From Lunularia cruciata (Eukaryota > Streptophyta > Marchantiopsida > Lunulariales > Lunulariaceae): a stretch of DNA of 64,000 nt. The position numbers were made by a program, and so were the translations under genes. The stretch is taken from the NCBI GenBank assembly GCA_948567375.1, contig OX419756.1, positions 64,556,333 to 64,620,332 of the forward strand, given 5' to 3'. Positions within the stretch are counted from its first letter, which is position 1; every line of letters starts with the position of its first letter. The notes under the pieces were generated by a model, which saw only the letters and a program-made list of their open reading frames with translations, ran no database searches and was not told the DNA's origin. Shown piece by piece: positions 36,554-48,219 of the stretch.

Positions 36554-37047
36554 TGTAGCAATATGGATGTTACTTATGAGTTAGTCAAGACTAACAAAGT
36601 ACCAAATAGGCCAAATTAGCCAAGAATTTTAAGAATATTTAGAAGCATCTAAGGAGTTACTTGGTATCTTCCAAGTATTGGGTAATATGCATGGCAAGTG
36701 GTTACTTCCAGGAGGAAGCTTCTTGGGAAGCTTCCCAACTAACTTAGCTTGCATGCCAAGTATAAGGCTTCTAGAATGAAACTTCTTGTGAAGCTTCTTG
36801 ACTAGCTTAGCTTTCATGCCAAGTAGGCAATTTCTAGAATGAAGCTTTGTGGCTAGCTTGGCTTGTACTCTAAGAAAGCAACTTTTAGAAAGCTTCCTAA
36901 GAAGCTTCTTAAAAACCTTATATGTTCTCTATAAATACCAAAGCCCAAGCTCATGCTAGGCATTCAGAGTTTTCCTCATTCAAGAGTCCCAATGTGATCT
37001 TTCACTTTGATCTTCCATTCTCCTATTTCTCTCCTTGATCTTTTACA
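36554..37047 (+). repeat. 3' LTR of outer element B
   Basis: 494 bp, TGTAGC to TTTTACA, followed by the AAATC duplication. It includes three degenerate GAAGCTTC-rich units and a TATA-like CTATAAATACC near 36940. Confidence 0.87.
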
Positions 37048-37052
37048 AAATC

Positions 37053-37700
37053 CAAATGTCACCACTCTCTCCTTTACCATGTTGAGTTCAATGCACTCAA
37101 CCAAACTAAAGACCATTGCCAAAGTAGGTGAAGTAGCATATAATAATATAGCATCATGTACTCTATGTTGCAACTCCCCTTCCAAGATCCCATATCAAAA
37201 TTGGACTACTTGGGCCTTAGTAACTCCTTAAGTGAAACTGATTGGCCATCTCATGCAAGTGCATGTCTTGTGTAGACTCTCTCTAGCCTTCTACGAGAAC
37301 TCTTGCAAGCTCCTCATCTTGTCAATCCACACTCTCTAGTAGTTCTACCTCAAGCATTGGAAGAACTCCACCATGGGGTTAAACCCTAATATTGCACCAC
37401 CTCTTGTAGTGGTACTCCTATTTGTAGTAGCACCATCTCCAACTCATGCACTTCCACTAGATACACCAATGTTACTAGAGCTAGAACTTGTGTATATTGC
37501 CGACCTACCCTTAGCAACTAAGCTTGAAGTGATGGAGATGTAGTTCAAAGACCAATATTGTTTCCATATCTTGATCTCTTCTAAGTGAGCTCTCTTGAAC
37601 TCATGGTAGACATCCATTGGTGGACACTCCAAATGTTGATAAACAATCTCTTCCATGCCAAAAAGGGTGTGAACACCCTTCATGTTGGGTTCCGTATCTG
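37053..37700 (-). pseudogene. gag region of element C
   Basis: Minus-strand reading gives LEGELQHRVHDAILLYATSP and AMVFSLVECIELNMVKERVV (37053-37190), a gag-like alpha-helical stretch. Further upstream on that strand, 37444-37683 has ECPPMDVYHEFKRAHLEEIK. The zinc knuckles that should follow are on the other side of composite B at about 28.2 kb, which shows that B inserted within gag. Confidence 0.6.
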
Positions 37701-39030
37701 CTACAAATCACACCAAGTATCAAACTTTTGGATAAAGTCATCTAACTCAATGGTACCCATTGTAATAGAGTAGTGCTTGGGGTCTTTGGAAGCCCCATAA
37801 ATCTTGTCCATGTCCCACAACAACGGTATGGACACAACAAGTGTAGTCTCAACTAAATCAGTTCATGTATCACACTCCAAATCAAAATCAATCTCCTCCC
37901 TCATTGGGACATAAGATGCATGCTAATATTGAGTGGCACTTCGTGTAAACACACAACATACTATAGCAATATCTCCTCTAGAATCTCCAAAGAACTCCAT
38001 CATGACAATGTAACTCAAATTGGAACCATAACCACCAGAAGTACCCCACCAAGGATCACCACCAAGTGCAAGCACCAACTAAACACCACTCAATAATATA
38101 GCTCGAACTATGACAACTACATCAGAGGAAAGAGTGACTTGTGACTTGCCATCATAACATGCACTCTCATAGTATGTAAGTCATCACATCCTATCTCACC
38201 AAAGAGAAACATAGGTAATATGACTAGTCATCACTCTAGCCTCACTACGGAGAGCACACTAGAGAACCAATGCTCTAAAGTTAGGGCACCTTATACAAAC
38301 ATGATGCACAAACAAGAAGTAAAGAATGTAGGAGATCCAATCATAAGAAATCTATATAAAACTCTCCATCTCATAAATCAACATTGGATTAACTCTACCA
38401 CCATTTGCCATTTGACATAATAGAGAGTGTCTATCTATCCTAAGCTACTAGGATCATCAAGGATTGGATCAAATTGCCTCTCCTAGCCAAAGCTATATGT
38501 GTATAACTATTAGTTGACCAATCATTAGGACAACAAGTGAAGGTGGACCACTTGACTACAGCACTAGTCTAGGAACCAAAAATCATGAGTCCAAACCTAT
38601 TGCACACATTTTAGAAGGGTTGGCAAATTTTGCCAAACAATGACTAAAACCTACCAAAATATCATCTAAATTGGCTAGCCTCAAGTTGGCTTGCCGGTTG
38701 TTCTAGGCCTTTGTAGCCTCTCTAGCCCTATGCCTCAAAATGCCAAAGTTTAGCTCTTAATCTATCCAAGTTTCACTAACTCACACACTAGTTGGGGCAG
38801 TTTGGATAACCCCCAACTCAAGACAACCTCCATAACTCAACCTCCAAATTTAGACAACCTTTGCCAATCTGACACACCTCCTCTATAATTAGTTGACTAC
38901 TAAACCTTCTACTCACTATCAACTCAAGCTAAATTGAATCTAACCATCAATTCAAGCCAAATTGAGATGATAGGGATCTCCAAATTTGTCATTCAAGGGA
39001 ATGCGTTCCTAAATCCATCTCTAGTTTTGC
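37700..39030. other. AT-rich sequence, probably 5' part of element C
   Basis: No recognisable frame. Position and composition suggest the 5' untranslated and N-terminal gag part of the minus-strand element C, but no LTR or primer site was identified. Confidence 0.35.
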
Positions 39031-39035
39031 ACTAC

Positions 39036-39530
39036 GGGCTCAATTTGCACCAAATTGACCTTGATTTCACCTCTTGGGCACAAATTGAACACCCATGTCT
39101 CAAATTGACTCATTTCTCAAAATTTAGCTAGAGCTTCTACACACCGTATGTCACATTGCCAAATCTACATCAACTCAAATAATCATTCCACACACAATCA
39201 TTCTCAAAGGAATCTAAAACCACAATCAAATGCACCAACAATCAATTAGGCTTGGAGATACCACCGACACCCTTAGTTCTTGGGCTCAATTCATACCAAA
39301 TTGACCTTGATTTCACCTCTTGGGCTCAAATCTAACACCCATTATCTCAAATTAACTCAATTCTCAAAAATTTGGCTAGCCCTTCTACACATTGTCTATC
39401 CCATTGCCAAATCTATACCAACTCAAACAAGGCTTTTGTACATGATCATTCTCAAGGGAATCCAAGACCATGATCAAATGTACAAACAATCAGCCAAGCT
39501 TAGAGATACCACCAATGCCTTCAGTTCCTA
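39036..39530. repeat. 246-bp tandem repeat, about two copies
   Basis: Units begin GGGCTCAATT at 39036 and 39282 and share CCAAATTGACCTTGATTTCA and other blocks in order. The end of a third unit may be present, and partial similarity extends left to about 38990. It could be a leader repeat of element C or an unrelated minisatellite. Confidence 0.65.
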
Positions 39531-39708
39531 CACCCAATTTCTTGTTGACTCTCACTTCTTTGATGTAAGTAATTCATTCTTCTACTCAAATCAAATTTGT
39601 AATAAATCCTTGACTCAAAAGTCTGCCAACAATCAACACCCACTCTAGCTAAGAGACTCCATGTAACGCTAGCCACCATTTGTCCACCATAGCCAAGAAC
39701 TCAAAAGT

Positions 39709-40284
39709 TGTAATACCATTAGCTACACATATTATCTAGAGGTGGAAATTGGCTTGGTAATATCTGGAAGGATGTTACATATGATGGCCTAAGTAGATTA
39801 GATAGTGGTGTCACCAAAAGAGTACTTCTACTACTATGGTAGAGGTCAAAAATACCCTAAAAAATTTAGAGCCAATTTTGGTTGCCTAAACAAATGAATG
39901 AACATGCCCAAACAAACAAAAATTGAAGAATTCCTTCTCCTCTCATAAAAAAGCCTTGCCTTCTCCCCCTTGTTTCTCTCATTGAGAACTTTCCAACAAT
40001 ACCTCACCCATGTTATTTTGAGCTTCCTACAAGAAGATTCTCCAAATATTCCCTCCAACCAAAGAGGACAAGGATCAACATATAACCAATCCATACAACT
40101 AATCTAAGGATGGAGCTTGACATGTCACCAATCCATATATATGATCCAAGGATGGAGCTCCCTTTGAGTGGATACTCTTAGTTATATAATAAAGACAATG
40201 TGCTCCTTTGGGGCATCGCCATTGAGGGATGAAGCCTTGTGTTTCTCTTGTGTTTCTCTTGGGAGTTCTCCTATCCTCGTAACA
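39709..40284 (+). mobile_element. Older LTR of family A with a single internal unit
   Basis: 576 bp from TGTAATACC to CGTAACA. It follows the family A LTR along its length (LTR start, CACCAAAAGAGTACTTCTAC block, TATA-like box near 40180, GGGGCATCG block). It has only one of the two ~150-bp internal units seen in the other three LTRs, and is much more diverged. No internal element sequence adjoins it, so it is a solo LTR or a remnant. No clear target duplication. Confidence 0.75.
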
Positions 40285-42940
40285 TTAAAAAGGCTCAACA
40301 TTCGAGAAGTGAGCAACATGGAGTTGCACTTCTACTATGAAGCAATATATACCCCTCTACTTAACTTAGGTCTTTAGCCCTAAGTTAAGCAGCACTAACA
40401 GCACATCCAATGGTGTGAACAATGCAAGTGATGATGGATCCCACCATGTGATCAATAGCCCTAACATGAAATCTGACCGCCAACCACTAGTCCATGAGTA
40501 ATTACCAAAATAACTATGACTTCCAACACTACCACTCCAACATCCAAGCAAACTAGCTCCAATGCTACAAATGTTGTGACATGAGAAATGAACATTCTAT
40601 TTTTACTATAGCAAATAGGAGGTTTTTGGTCCTCTTAGGAAGATATTTTATCTGTTTATCTTTATGTTTCTTTCCATTTGTACCACACATTGGTGTTTCC
40701 TTTAGTGGATAGAAAATTTTAGCAAGCTTTATATTCTTCTCTCTATACTCATCTATTCCTTGTTTTATTATAGTATATCTTTGTTCTCATTTTGGTAAGG
40801 ATGCATGCTCTTAGATCCTAGTTGGACCATGCACTAGTGCATTCTTACTCCCACTAACTACTTTCTCTATAGTCATGGAAATCTGCCTAAGTTTGGTATA
40901 CCAATTTGCATCTTTGTTACTTACTCGGAAGATATGTCACCTTAGATATAATAAGAATGCATACATGACCCCTTTGATCTATTGCTCCTTTGGAGTAAAG
41001 AGGATTATTTCATATAATCCAATCAAGGATGTGGTTTTTGTGATGGTATATGAGAGTAAATACTTCATATGGAGAGTGAGCATTATTATATTCTATTGAC
41101 AATATGGATTAGAGCATATATGCTTTAAAATTATAGGGTAATAATGTCAACTTTGTGGTAATGATTCCAATACAATATGCAATTTAGAGTGGATAATTAA
41201 CAATCATCCTCAAAGGGCTAAAAACTAAAATTATAATCTAAGTGTAGAGGTATGCAACAAGTTACTTCTTTGTCCAATAGCTTGAGAGTTATCTGAAGCT
41301 ATAGACATAAACTTCAACATTTTTATCAAATATTTCATAAGAGTTTTCATAATTTTAATTTATAATTCATTGTAAAGAATGGATTGCATAAGAGTGTTCT
41401 ATACAAGAAAATGCAATATTGTCATGGTTTTTATCTTTGGTAATTTAAATTGGACAAAAAATATTTGTAACTCAATGTATAACATTAGCTTGAGAAGATC
41501 TGTACGAAAATATATACACTAGGTGATGCATTTTCATATACTTGGGGTAATGTGTAAATCATTAAACATCTATCATTCTAATATCTCAAATAAAAAGTAA
41601 AAAAATTTCAATACATAATCTTAGAATTTAGTATCATTTTTCTTCTTTTATTTCCCTAGTATGGTTTGAATCTTCTCATCCTCCATGCTATAAAGATGAG
41701 AAAAAATCCAAACAAATCATAAAATTCTTTGTTTTTGACAATGTTTTGCTCCAAATGTAATGGTATCCAATGGCATTAGGAGCAAAAAAAATGGCAACAA
41801 AAGAGATTGAGTTTGATTCACTTTTGACTCTTACTCTTATTTACACTTCAGTCAAACTTCAACCAAAGATCATTGATTTTGACTGGTTATCTTCTTTTTG
41901 CTAGAGTTATCACTTAGATAATCTTTGGTAGAGTCTCCATTACCAATTACCTACAAATTTCTTATTGAATTATGTAAAAAATATTTTTAGAGGATAGAAT
42001 AAAACAAAATTTTGAAATTAAAAAATAAATTTTCATATCTTGTACCTTTCAATCTTGCATTTTCTTGATTCCAGTTAAATTTCCTTGAGTATCAAATATA
42101 CAATGTGATTTTAATTTAAAAAATTACCTTAGTGCATTAGTTTAGCGAACTGGTCTCTTGGATTGATGCAAATTATAAGGCAATATTTCCCTTAAGCATG
42201 AGTAATCTTTTCATCTTATCAAGAGATATATTTAAATCTCCCTATGTTTGTTAAAATCTGCGTAAAGTAAATAACATGGAAAAAATTAGATGGAAAAAAT
42301 AGTAAACAATCGATAGGATTATCTACATCTCCATATTAAAATTAGAGTTGGTGAAGGTTAAAAGCAAGCTTCTTCTCTAAATGATACTTGACGTTGGATC
42401 TTCATGGCATTTATATTTATGTACATAGCTTTGATTTGGTTAAATCACATTAATAGATTATAGAACCTGGCTCATTAAGCAAAAGAGATAATAAGAATAG
42501 TAAGTCAGATGGAATTAGATATAGTGTTTCTACTTGAACCCTCGAAGCTCAAATTATCAATATGTTGAATACTTCTCTCGACACCCATAGATGCATACAG
42601 TTTCTAGTTTAGAAATTAAATGCATTTGGGAGATAAGATGAAAACTGAAGTAAGGCCTCTTTCCATTATTGACCTTTATTAGCTAGAAGAGTTTCTATAG
42701 ATAACTCTTCTACACACTTCCATTATTAGCTCCTTCTTTCAAGTCCATTAGCCTATGATATTGTCATAGGTTCCGGCTCCCGTCTATTTTTCTACTACGG
42801 ACATAGTAATATATTTACTCACATACTGGGTATGACCATTGGAAAAAGCATAAACAAATTTTGATAAGGTTTGAAGAAAAGAACCACACTACGATCAAAC
42901 AAGAGATATCAGATGTTTGGTTCCTAATAGGACCAAGTTT
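40285..42940. other. AT-rich spacer, possible mobile-element debris
   Basis: No gene recognised. A plus-strand frame at 40875-41099 contains SYNPIKDVVF, faintly like the end of a copia-type integrase/RT linker, too weak to call. Confidence 0.4.
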
Positions 42941-43594
42941 CATTGCTAACTTATCCCACACACCACACTAAAATCTTCTAGATTGCCTATAAGGTGATTT
43001 GAATTCGATGAACTTGGCACATACAGAACTCGTAAACCTCTACCTGCGCAGAAGTGCCCAAGTAATTGGATAACACTTGAGCTTGGAGACTTTGGTGGAA
43101 ATGAACCTATTGCATCTCCCTCACCGGATGGTACCATGATCAAAAGACCTACCGTCCAAGAGCGGCAACTCGAAACATTCGATAAAAAAGTCACTAGTGC
43201 AGAAACCACGAATAAGTCCGCAGATATGAGGTGGGCATCCATCATCAAAATCTGTCGCCTAGACTTTAAAGCTGTCCAGATTGAGGTCTTGAAGAGAAGT
43301 GAGAAGTGGCAGAGCTTTGGGATAAAGGCACGCTATCCTCTTCGTTCTCTCACTTCCGAACGACAACAGCAGCTGTCTTTGCCGTTTGCTCAGACAATCG
43401 GTACGTGGTTCTCTACCCAGCGCCGGTTAGGCTGACTGCATTAGACCCGGTGCTTTACCAGAAGTCAGCCCGAAGCTGCGTGCGTGCTTCTCGTGGACTC
43501 GCAATAAGAGAGGAACCTTCCGGGCCCCTTCCTCGTCTCTCTCACTCACTCCTCCTGCTTTTGCCATGATGCTGTCAGTCTACCATCACGTGGT

Positions 43595-43633
43595 CGAGTA
43601 TTCGGCCTTTCGGCCGTGGCCCCGAAATATTCG
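43595..43633. repeat. Compound GC-rich hairpin
   Basis: Outer arms CGAGTATTCGG and CCGAAATATTCG are imperfect reverse complements enclosing an inner perfect foldback CGGCC-TTT-CGGCC. It lies just after a GC-rich stretch (43300-43570) that contrasts with the AT-rich block to the left. Confidence 0.45.
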
Positions 43634-43964
43634 TTTACTGGGTTATTTTACAACTTCTTCTTTATGGTTTTAAAGTTAGATCTCTTTGGGTGAAGACCCT
43701 TAGTTCATTGTTAACATTTCTGATTTGAGAGACAATTACAAAGCTTCATTTTCCATTTCCTGTTGGTCCAACGCAAAATAAGAGTAGTTAATTTGCTCTT
43801 CACATTCTTAAACTTCACGGACTTTGCATGTCGAAGTTTAGATAGCTTTTCAAACTTTGGGCGGCCCCTTGAGCTAATTATGATTTATACATGAATTCGT
43901 GGGGCCCTACTTATTCCCCAGTCGTTTGTCCTTACAGTCCTGTCAGCTTTTGGAAGTCGAATTT

Positions 43965-43982
43965 ACTCTCTCTCTCTCTCTC
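43965..43982. repeat. (CT)9 microsatellite
   Basis: Nine uninterrupted CT units. Pyrimidine runs of this kind are common near plant transcription starts, but no gene is recognised next to it. Confidence 0.8.
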
Positions 43983-46900
43983 CTCTGTCTTAGATAATTG
44001 CCTAAGAGTAATTTAGAGGAATACTACATCATCGACTGTGTAAATCTGTTGACTGTTCTCATCTGCAAGTGATTTTCCAAAGCTAAACTTGACAATGGCA
44101 GTATTTTCCTAATCGTTGTGGTGGCGAACTTTTTGGTTTCTCCTAGGCTATTTAGCAAGAACTTGCTTACTGGGTGATTTTATGTGCCTTATAGAAGAGG
44201 TTTCCATGATCAAAAAACCTTGATAATTTATTAGTTCGAAAATTACAAACATGAATTTGCAGAAAAGCATGGAAAAGTTTCATGAGCAAAAACTTCATTC
44301 TACATCCAAAGGGAGGTATGATATTAGTTGTGTCGATGCATCTTTCTCAACTTGATCATGTGACGTTCAAAACGGACGTAGAAGAATCACAATAATATTA
44401 TATTTAAGAACGGTAATGGGTTTTTTAAACCCGACTTTTGACTCTTTTCATCGAAAGAGAATGCAAGCCTCTTTAGATAGAAGTGAAAATACATCTAAAA
44501 TATTTTGACCAGAAATATATTTAACATTTTCCAATAAAGTATAGGCAAATACCGAGAACCGGTAAAGAGTTGATCTCTGATAAATCAATGACATCTACTA
44601 CTCGTGATGCTTTTAGGTGGTTGTTGCCGCCATTTTGCGAAATAAAATTTGGTCGAAAATAAAAAAATATTTTATTTTTGAAATTAATTATTTTATCAGT
44701 TGTCAAAGAAAATTGGTCAAAATAAAATTTTTATCTTCCTTTTTTAATTTATGATGCTAGCGGATGAAGCGAATGCTCCTTTGTCTCTTCCTAGACAGGA
44801 GACATGATGTGTTATTTCTATAATTCTAGAATTTGTGATATACATAGATTATCACAAGCATAGTAATATAATATTTTAGATCCTTTTCATGTAAAACAAG
44901 ATACTTTAGTTTCATATCCAGAAATTTTAAGTTTTATCTCAAATAGAAATGGAATATAAAGTCCATTTGGTAATATTTGGATTATCTTAGGTCTAAAAAT
45001 ACGAGTATAACATACAAGTTTAATTTTTGTTAAAGATTATGCTCTTTTTTATAAAATTTTCGGATTACATCGGCATGTTCTAAGTTTTATTATACATATC
45101 GTAGACTTTTTTAATCTCCAAATTTATCTTTTAGTAGTATAATGAATTTATTTCGAAATACTTCTCGTACAATCGGTCGAGCTGCATGGTATACAAAGTC
45201 CAGTACGCATTCTTCTGATTCAACTCCCGTCAATTCACCAATTCCTAGAAGCATTCAACATTTTTACACAACTGAGGTGATGCTATTGGGATCAGACATT
45301 GCTAGATCGGACGAAAGTTGTACTAACTAGAGACGAATCGAGACACTTGATGATTCGGTGAGAAAACTGCTGGAACTCATATGAAGATTCTAGACCGAAT
45401 GAAGAATATATGGAGACACAAGCCGCCGAGGAACCAAATGAAATAGGATCATTCTGAAACTTTATTTTAAGAATCTCGTGATATAAAAGAACAAACGAAA
45501 CCAGAACCCTTCATTATCATCTTTGTTGTCATAAAGAGGAAAAATCTGTAGTCATAAATGTCATCTCATCTGTTCTTTGTTAAATATTCTTCCCATCACA
45601 AATATGAACCATATTTTATTTGTTTTCTGGTACACTGATTACCGGGTTCTGATTACAGGGTTCTGTCACTGGATATCTGCCACACATACTGATAGTCGCT
45701 GAAATTATTCTCGTTACAATTCCATCAACTATAAAACTGTGACATACTGGAATATCAAGAACATAGGTACAGCAATACATGCTTTTTGTGATCAACTAAC
45801 CATTGCACTAAATAAATCTCAACTAGAATTTCCAATACAGTCAACTCCTTTTCCTTTTAACTGAATCTCTCCTTCATGGGTTCGCCTTCCCTTCATGAGT
45901 TCCTCACCATACATCAAACTTTCTTGTCACCCAACTCGACACAAATGATCACACGTCATGCAACACTTCACAGTTCTCCACTTTTGGAGGAACTTGTTTG
46001 TGCTCGTACTGCCGCTGGTTTGACACGTGATTCGTTTAACCAATGCTTAGGCTGGTATAAACTCTGCCGTCTACAATAGCGGACGATAGGTTATCTCTAC
46101 GGTTAACTGTGCGGGAAATTAGATTGAGTTATCTTTGATTGCTGTTTATCATGAGAACGGCCATAAGTATTACCACGTCGGTTATCAGTAGATACTAGCG
46201 TCACCGACGTAGTAGTTGAAGTACCTGAAAAGTCTGAAATAATGGTGATATTTCTGGTGAAAGATAAACCGCATGAAGTAGTGGAAACGTGAACTCATGT
46301 TCTCTTGATATGATCTCATTTGCTGCTTGCACAGAGGAGACTGATTGAGGCTTAAGACCAATTCAGTATGTGAAGCAACACGATTTCTTGTCACTTACCG
46401 ATGCTCAGACACAATTTGGTTTCGTCGTAAATGGTATAGTCAAACGGTCACACAAGCTGGGTAGCAATCCAATGCATACACAGTGCCACTTAATGTTAAA
46501 TCTCACTTTAAGCCTGTAATAGACTTTAATAGCTTCTGAGAACAGACAAAACAGTACATCATTCCTTTTAAATTTGACAGAGAACTGTAGAGTATCCACC
46601 AGGTAGTTGCCTGCTTACAGTCCCGTGACGGTTATTTTCTCACGACGCTAGGATGCCCCAATTGCGGTTGACCAGTTTGCGGCTGGAATTTGAAGAAAAT
46701 TCATCCGGTCAGCTAGAACAGGTCAAGCTCGTTGTGGCGTGTGGTTAACAGGCTCATCATAAGATCGACCTTGTAGAAGTGGTTGCGTCGCGACCTTCAA
46801 CAGTCGCAGTGAATGTGGACTCTGCTGCACGGCTAGTGTGGAGGACTAGAGCCTTGCCAGACCCTGCTTGCGAGAACAAAGTTATAATACTGTACAGTAC

Positions 46901-48157
46901 TGTACTGAAATCTTGGACTGCCGGGAGACTCGGTCCACGTGGTGGTGGACGAATATCAGAAAAGCCGTTTGACTATTTCCCGAAGGAAGATCATTTCTAT
47001 GACGTCAGTTTCCTTCATTCGAGAGGTAACTCATCGTCTAAGTGGACTGCCACCTCAGTCTCTAGTGGCCAACCAAGCTCGTAATTTGTCTCATTAGGTT
47101 ATCATTTGCATTGACAGACTTAGAGTGTTTGTGATAGTACGGGGGACAAATTATTCATGTATATTATATATGAGAAATTGAAGAAGAAGTTAGTACATTT
47201 TATAGACAATAGAGATTAGAGCAGATTTATACATAGATTTGTTTGTCGTTTGAGATGATTACGTTATGGAAACAATAATTGTCGTTTAGATCTTACATTT
47301 AATGTATTCTTAGAGTTACACACTACCTAAGATGGTAATATATTGGATATTATGATTATAGATTTCACGTGTTCTGGAGGTTAGTTGTACTCATTATCTG
47401 AGTGGAATGGTGAAAGTCAAGATTCTGCAAATTTAGAATTATCCTGTCAGATCATCCTTTTCTCCTCTAGTTTTAAAGATATAAAACTAAGAATGTAAAA
47501 TATTTAAGACAATTATCATTAAAAAATTACCTGAAAATCTCCAGTATCAAACAACAAAAGTATCATTTTTACTTCATTATTCGATCACTTACTTTGGAAT
47601 GCAGATATCCATTGTCCTAGAGAACATCAAATGGATTAATCTATAGAAAATATTTAACAATGGATGACACTTCTTCAACCACTCTAAGGATATACTGTTT
47701 CTATAAGATATCTCAAAAAAACATAGTTCTTATTACATTAACCAAGACATAATTTTACTTTTTGGTATCTCGTTCGTATGGTTTTCATAGAGTCATCGTT
47801 CTTCTCTTATTTCCATCCCATGAACGTACTTTCATATAGCTGGCGAGGCTGAGGTGGCCGTCCCCGTAGACCCGGTATGTTGCCGTTAAGAGTAAAAAGC
47901 CATGAGTAAAAGGGCCCGCCCTTCGTTTACATCACAACCCAGCGTCACGGGTTTCCACCTGTCTTTCGTGACACGTAGCCGGGAACCGACAACTCAGTGA
48001 CGTACTGAGAAGTCAAGTTCTTGAAACAAGAGCACCAGTCGTATTCCCTATCGTTTCCGATGCGATCGATACGCATGTGAGAAGGAGGATACTTGCAAGA
48101 AACTCGACAAAAGTAGGTGAAGCATCCCAATCTAGGAACTGAATAAACTACACTCGA

Positions 48158-48219
48158 CTGTTTGCTATGGCACGAGAGAATTAAATGTTACTGTTTGCTC
48201 GGGCACGAGAAAATAAAAC
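48158..48219. repeat. Short tandem repeat, two units of about 31 bp
   Basis: Units at 48158-48190 and 48191-48219 share CTGTTTGCT--GGCACGAGA followed by an A-rich tail; a truncated third start follows. No function visible. Confidence 0.5.

Larger units (their letters stand above)
28389..37047 (+). mobile_element. Composite chromodomain gypsy element B (outer, plus strand)
   Basis: Direct LTRs 28389-28887 and 36554-37047 belong to one family and are flanked by a perfect 5-bp duplication AAATC (28384-28388 and 37048-37052). A primer site TTGGTATCAAAGC follows the 5' LTR. About 50 bp later the sequence switches to an inverted copy of the same family (28939-34550). After it, plus-strand RNase H (about 34560-34800), integrase (about 35220-35900) and chromodomain (36257-36490) lead to the 3' LTR. 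The plus-strand gag-to-RT part is absent, so the reversed copy replaced or displaced it. The element is broken many times. It interrupts the gag of element C. Confidence 0.85.
15317..37700 (-). mobile_element. Old Ty3/gypsy-like fossil C with C5-methyltransferase-like and PHD domains, split by nested insertions
   Basis: Read on the minus strand and skipping the later insertions, the domains run gag (37053-37680), zinc knuckles (about 28040-28240), pre-protease region (27237-28007), protease (about 26990-27236), C5-cytosine-methyltransferase-like domain (about 24890-26250), RT remnant (17471-17870), RNase H (about 16950-17200), integrase (about 16000-16720) and a C-terminal PHD-finger segment (15317-15592). 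Order and strand are consistent throughout, and coding similarity resumes on the far side of each insertion. The element is clearly broken, with many breaks, and part of RT is missing. LTRs were not identified; the 5' end may reach about 39.7 kb. It is the oldest layer because all the others interrupt it. Confidence 0.75.

Noticed and set aside
40875-41099. Copia-type retroelement fragment
   Set aside because: Only a short phrase (YNPIKDVVF) is suggestive; no other copia domain lies nearby.
43136-43569. Overlapping plus-strand frames in a GC-rich stretch as a host gene
   Set aside because: No recognisable motif, no consistent splice model, and the overlapping frames have similar quality on both strands.
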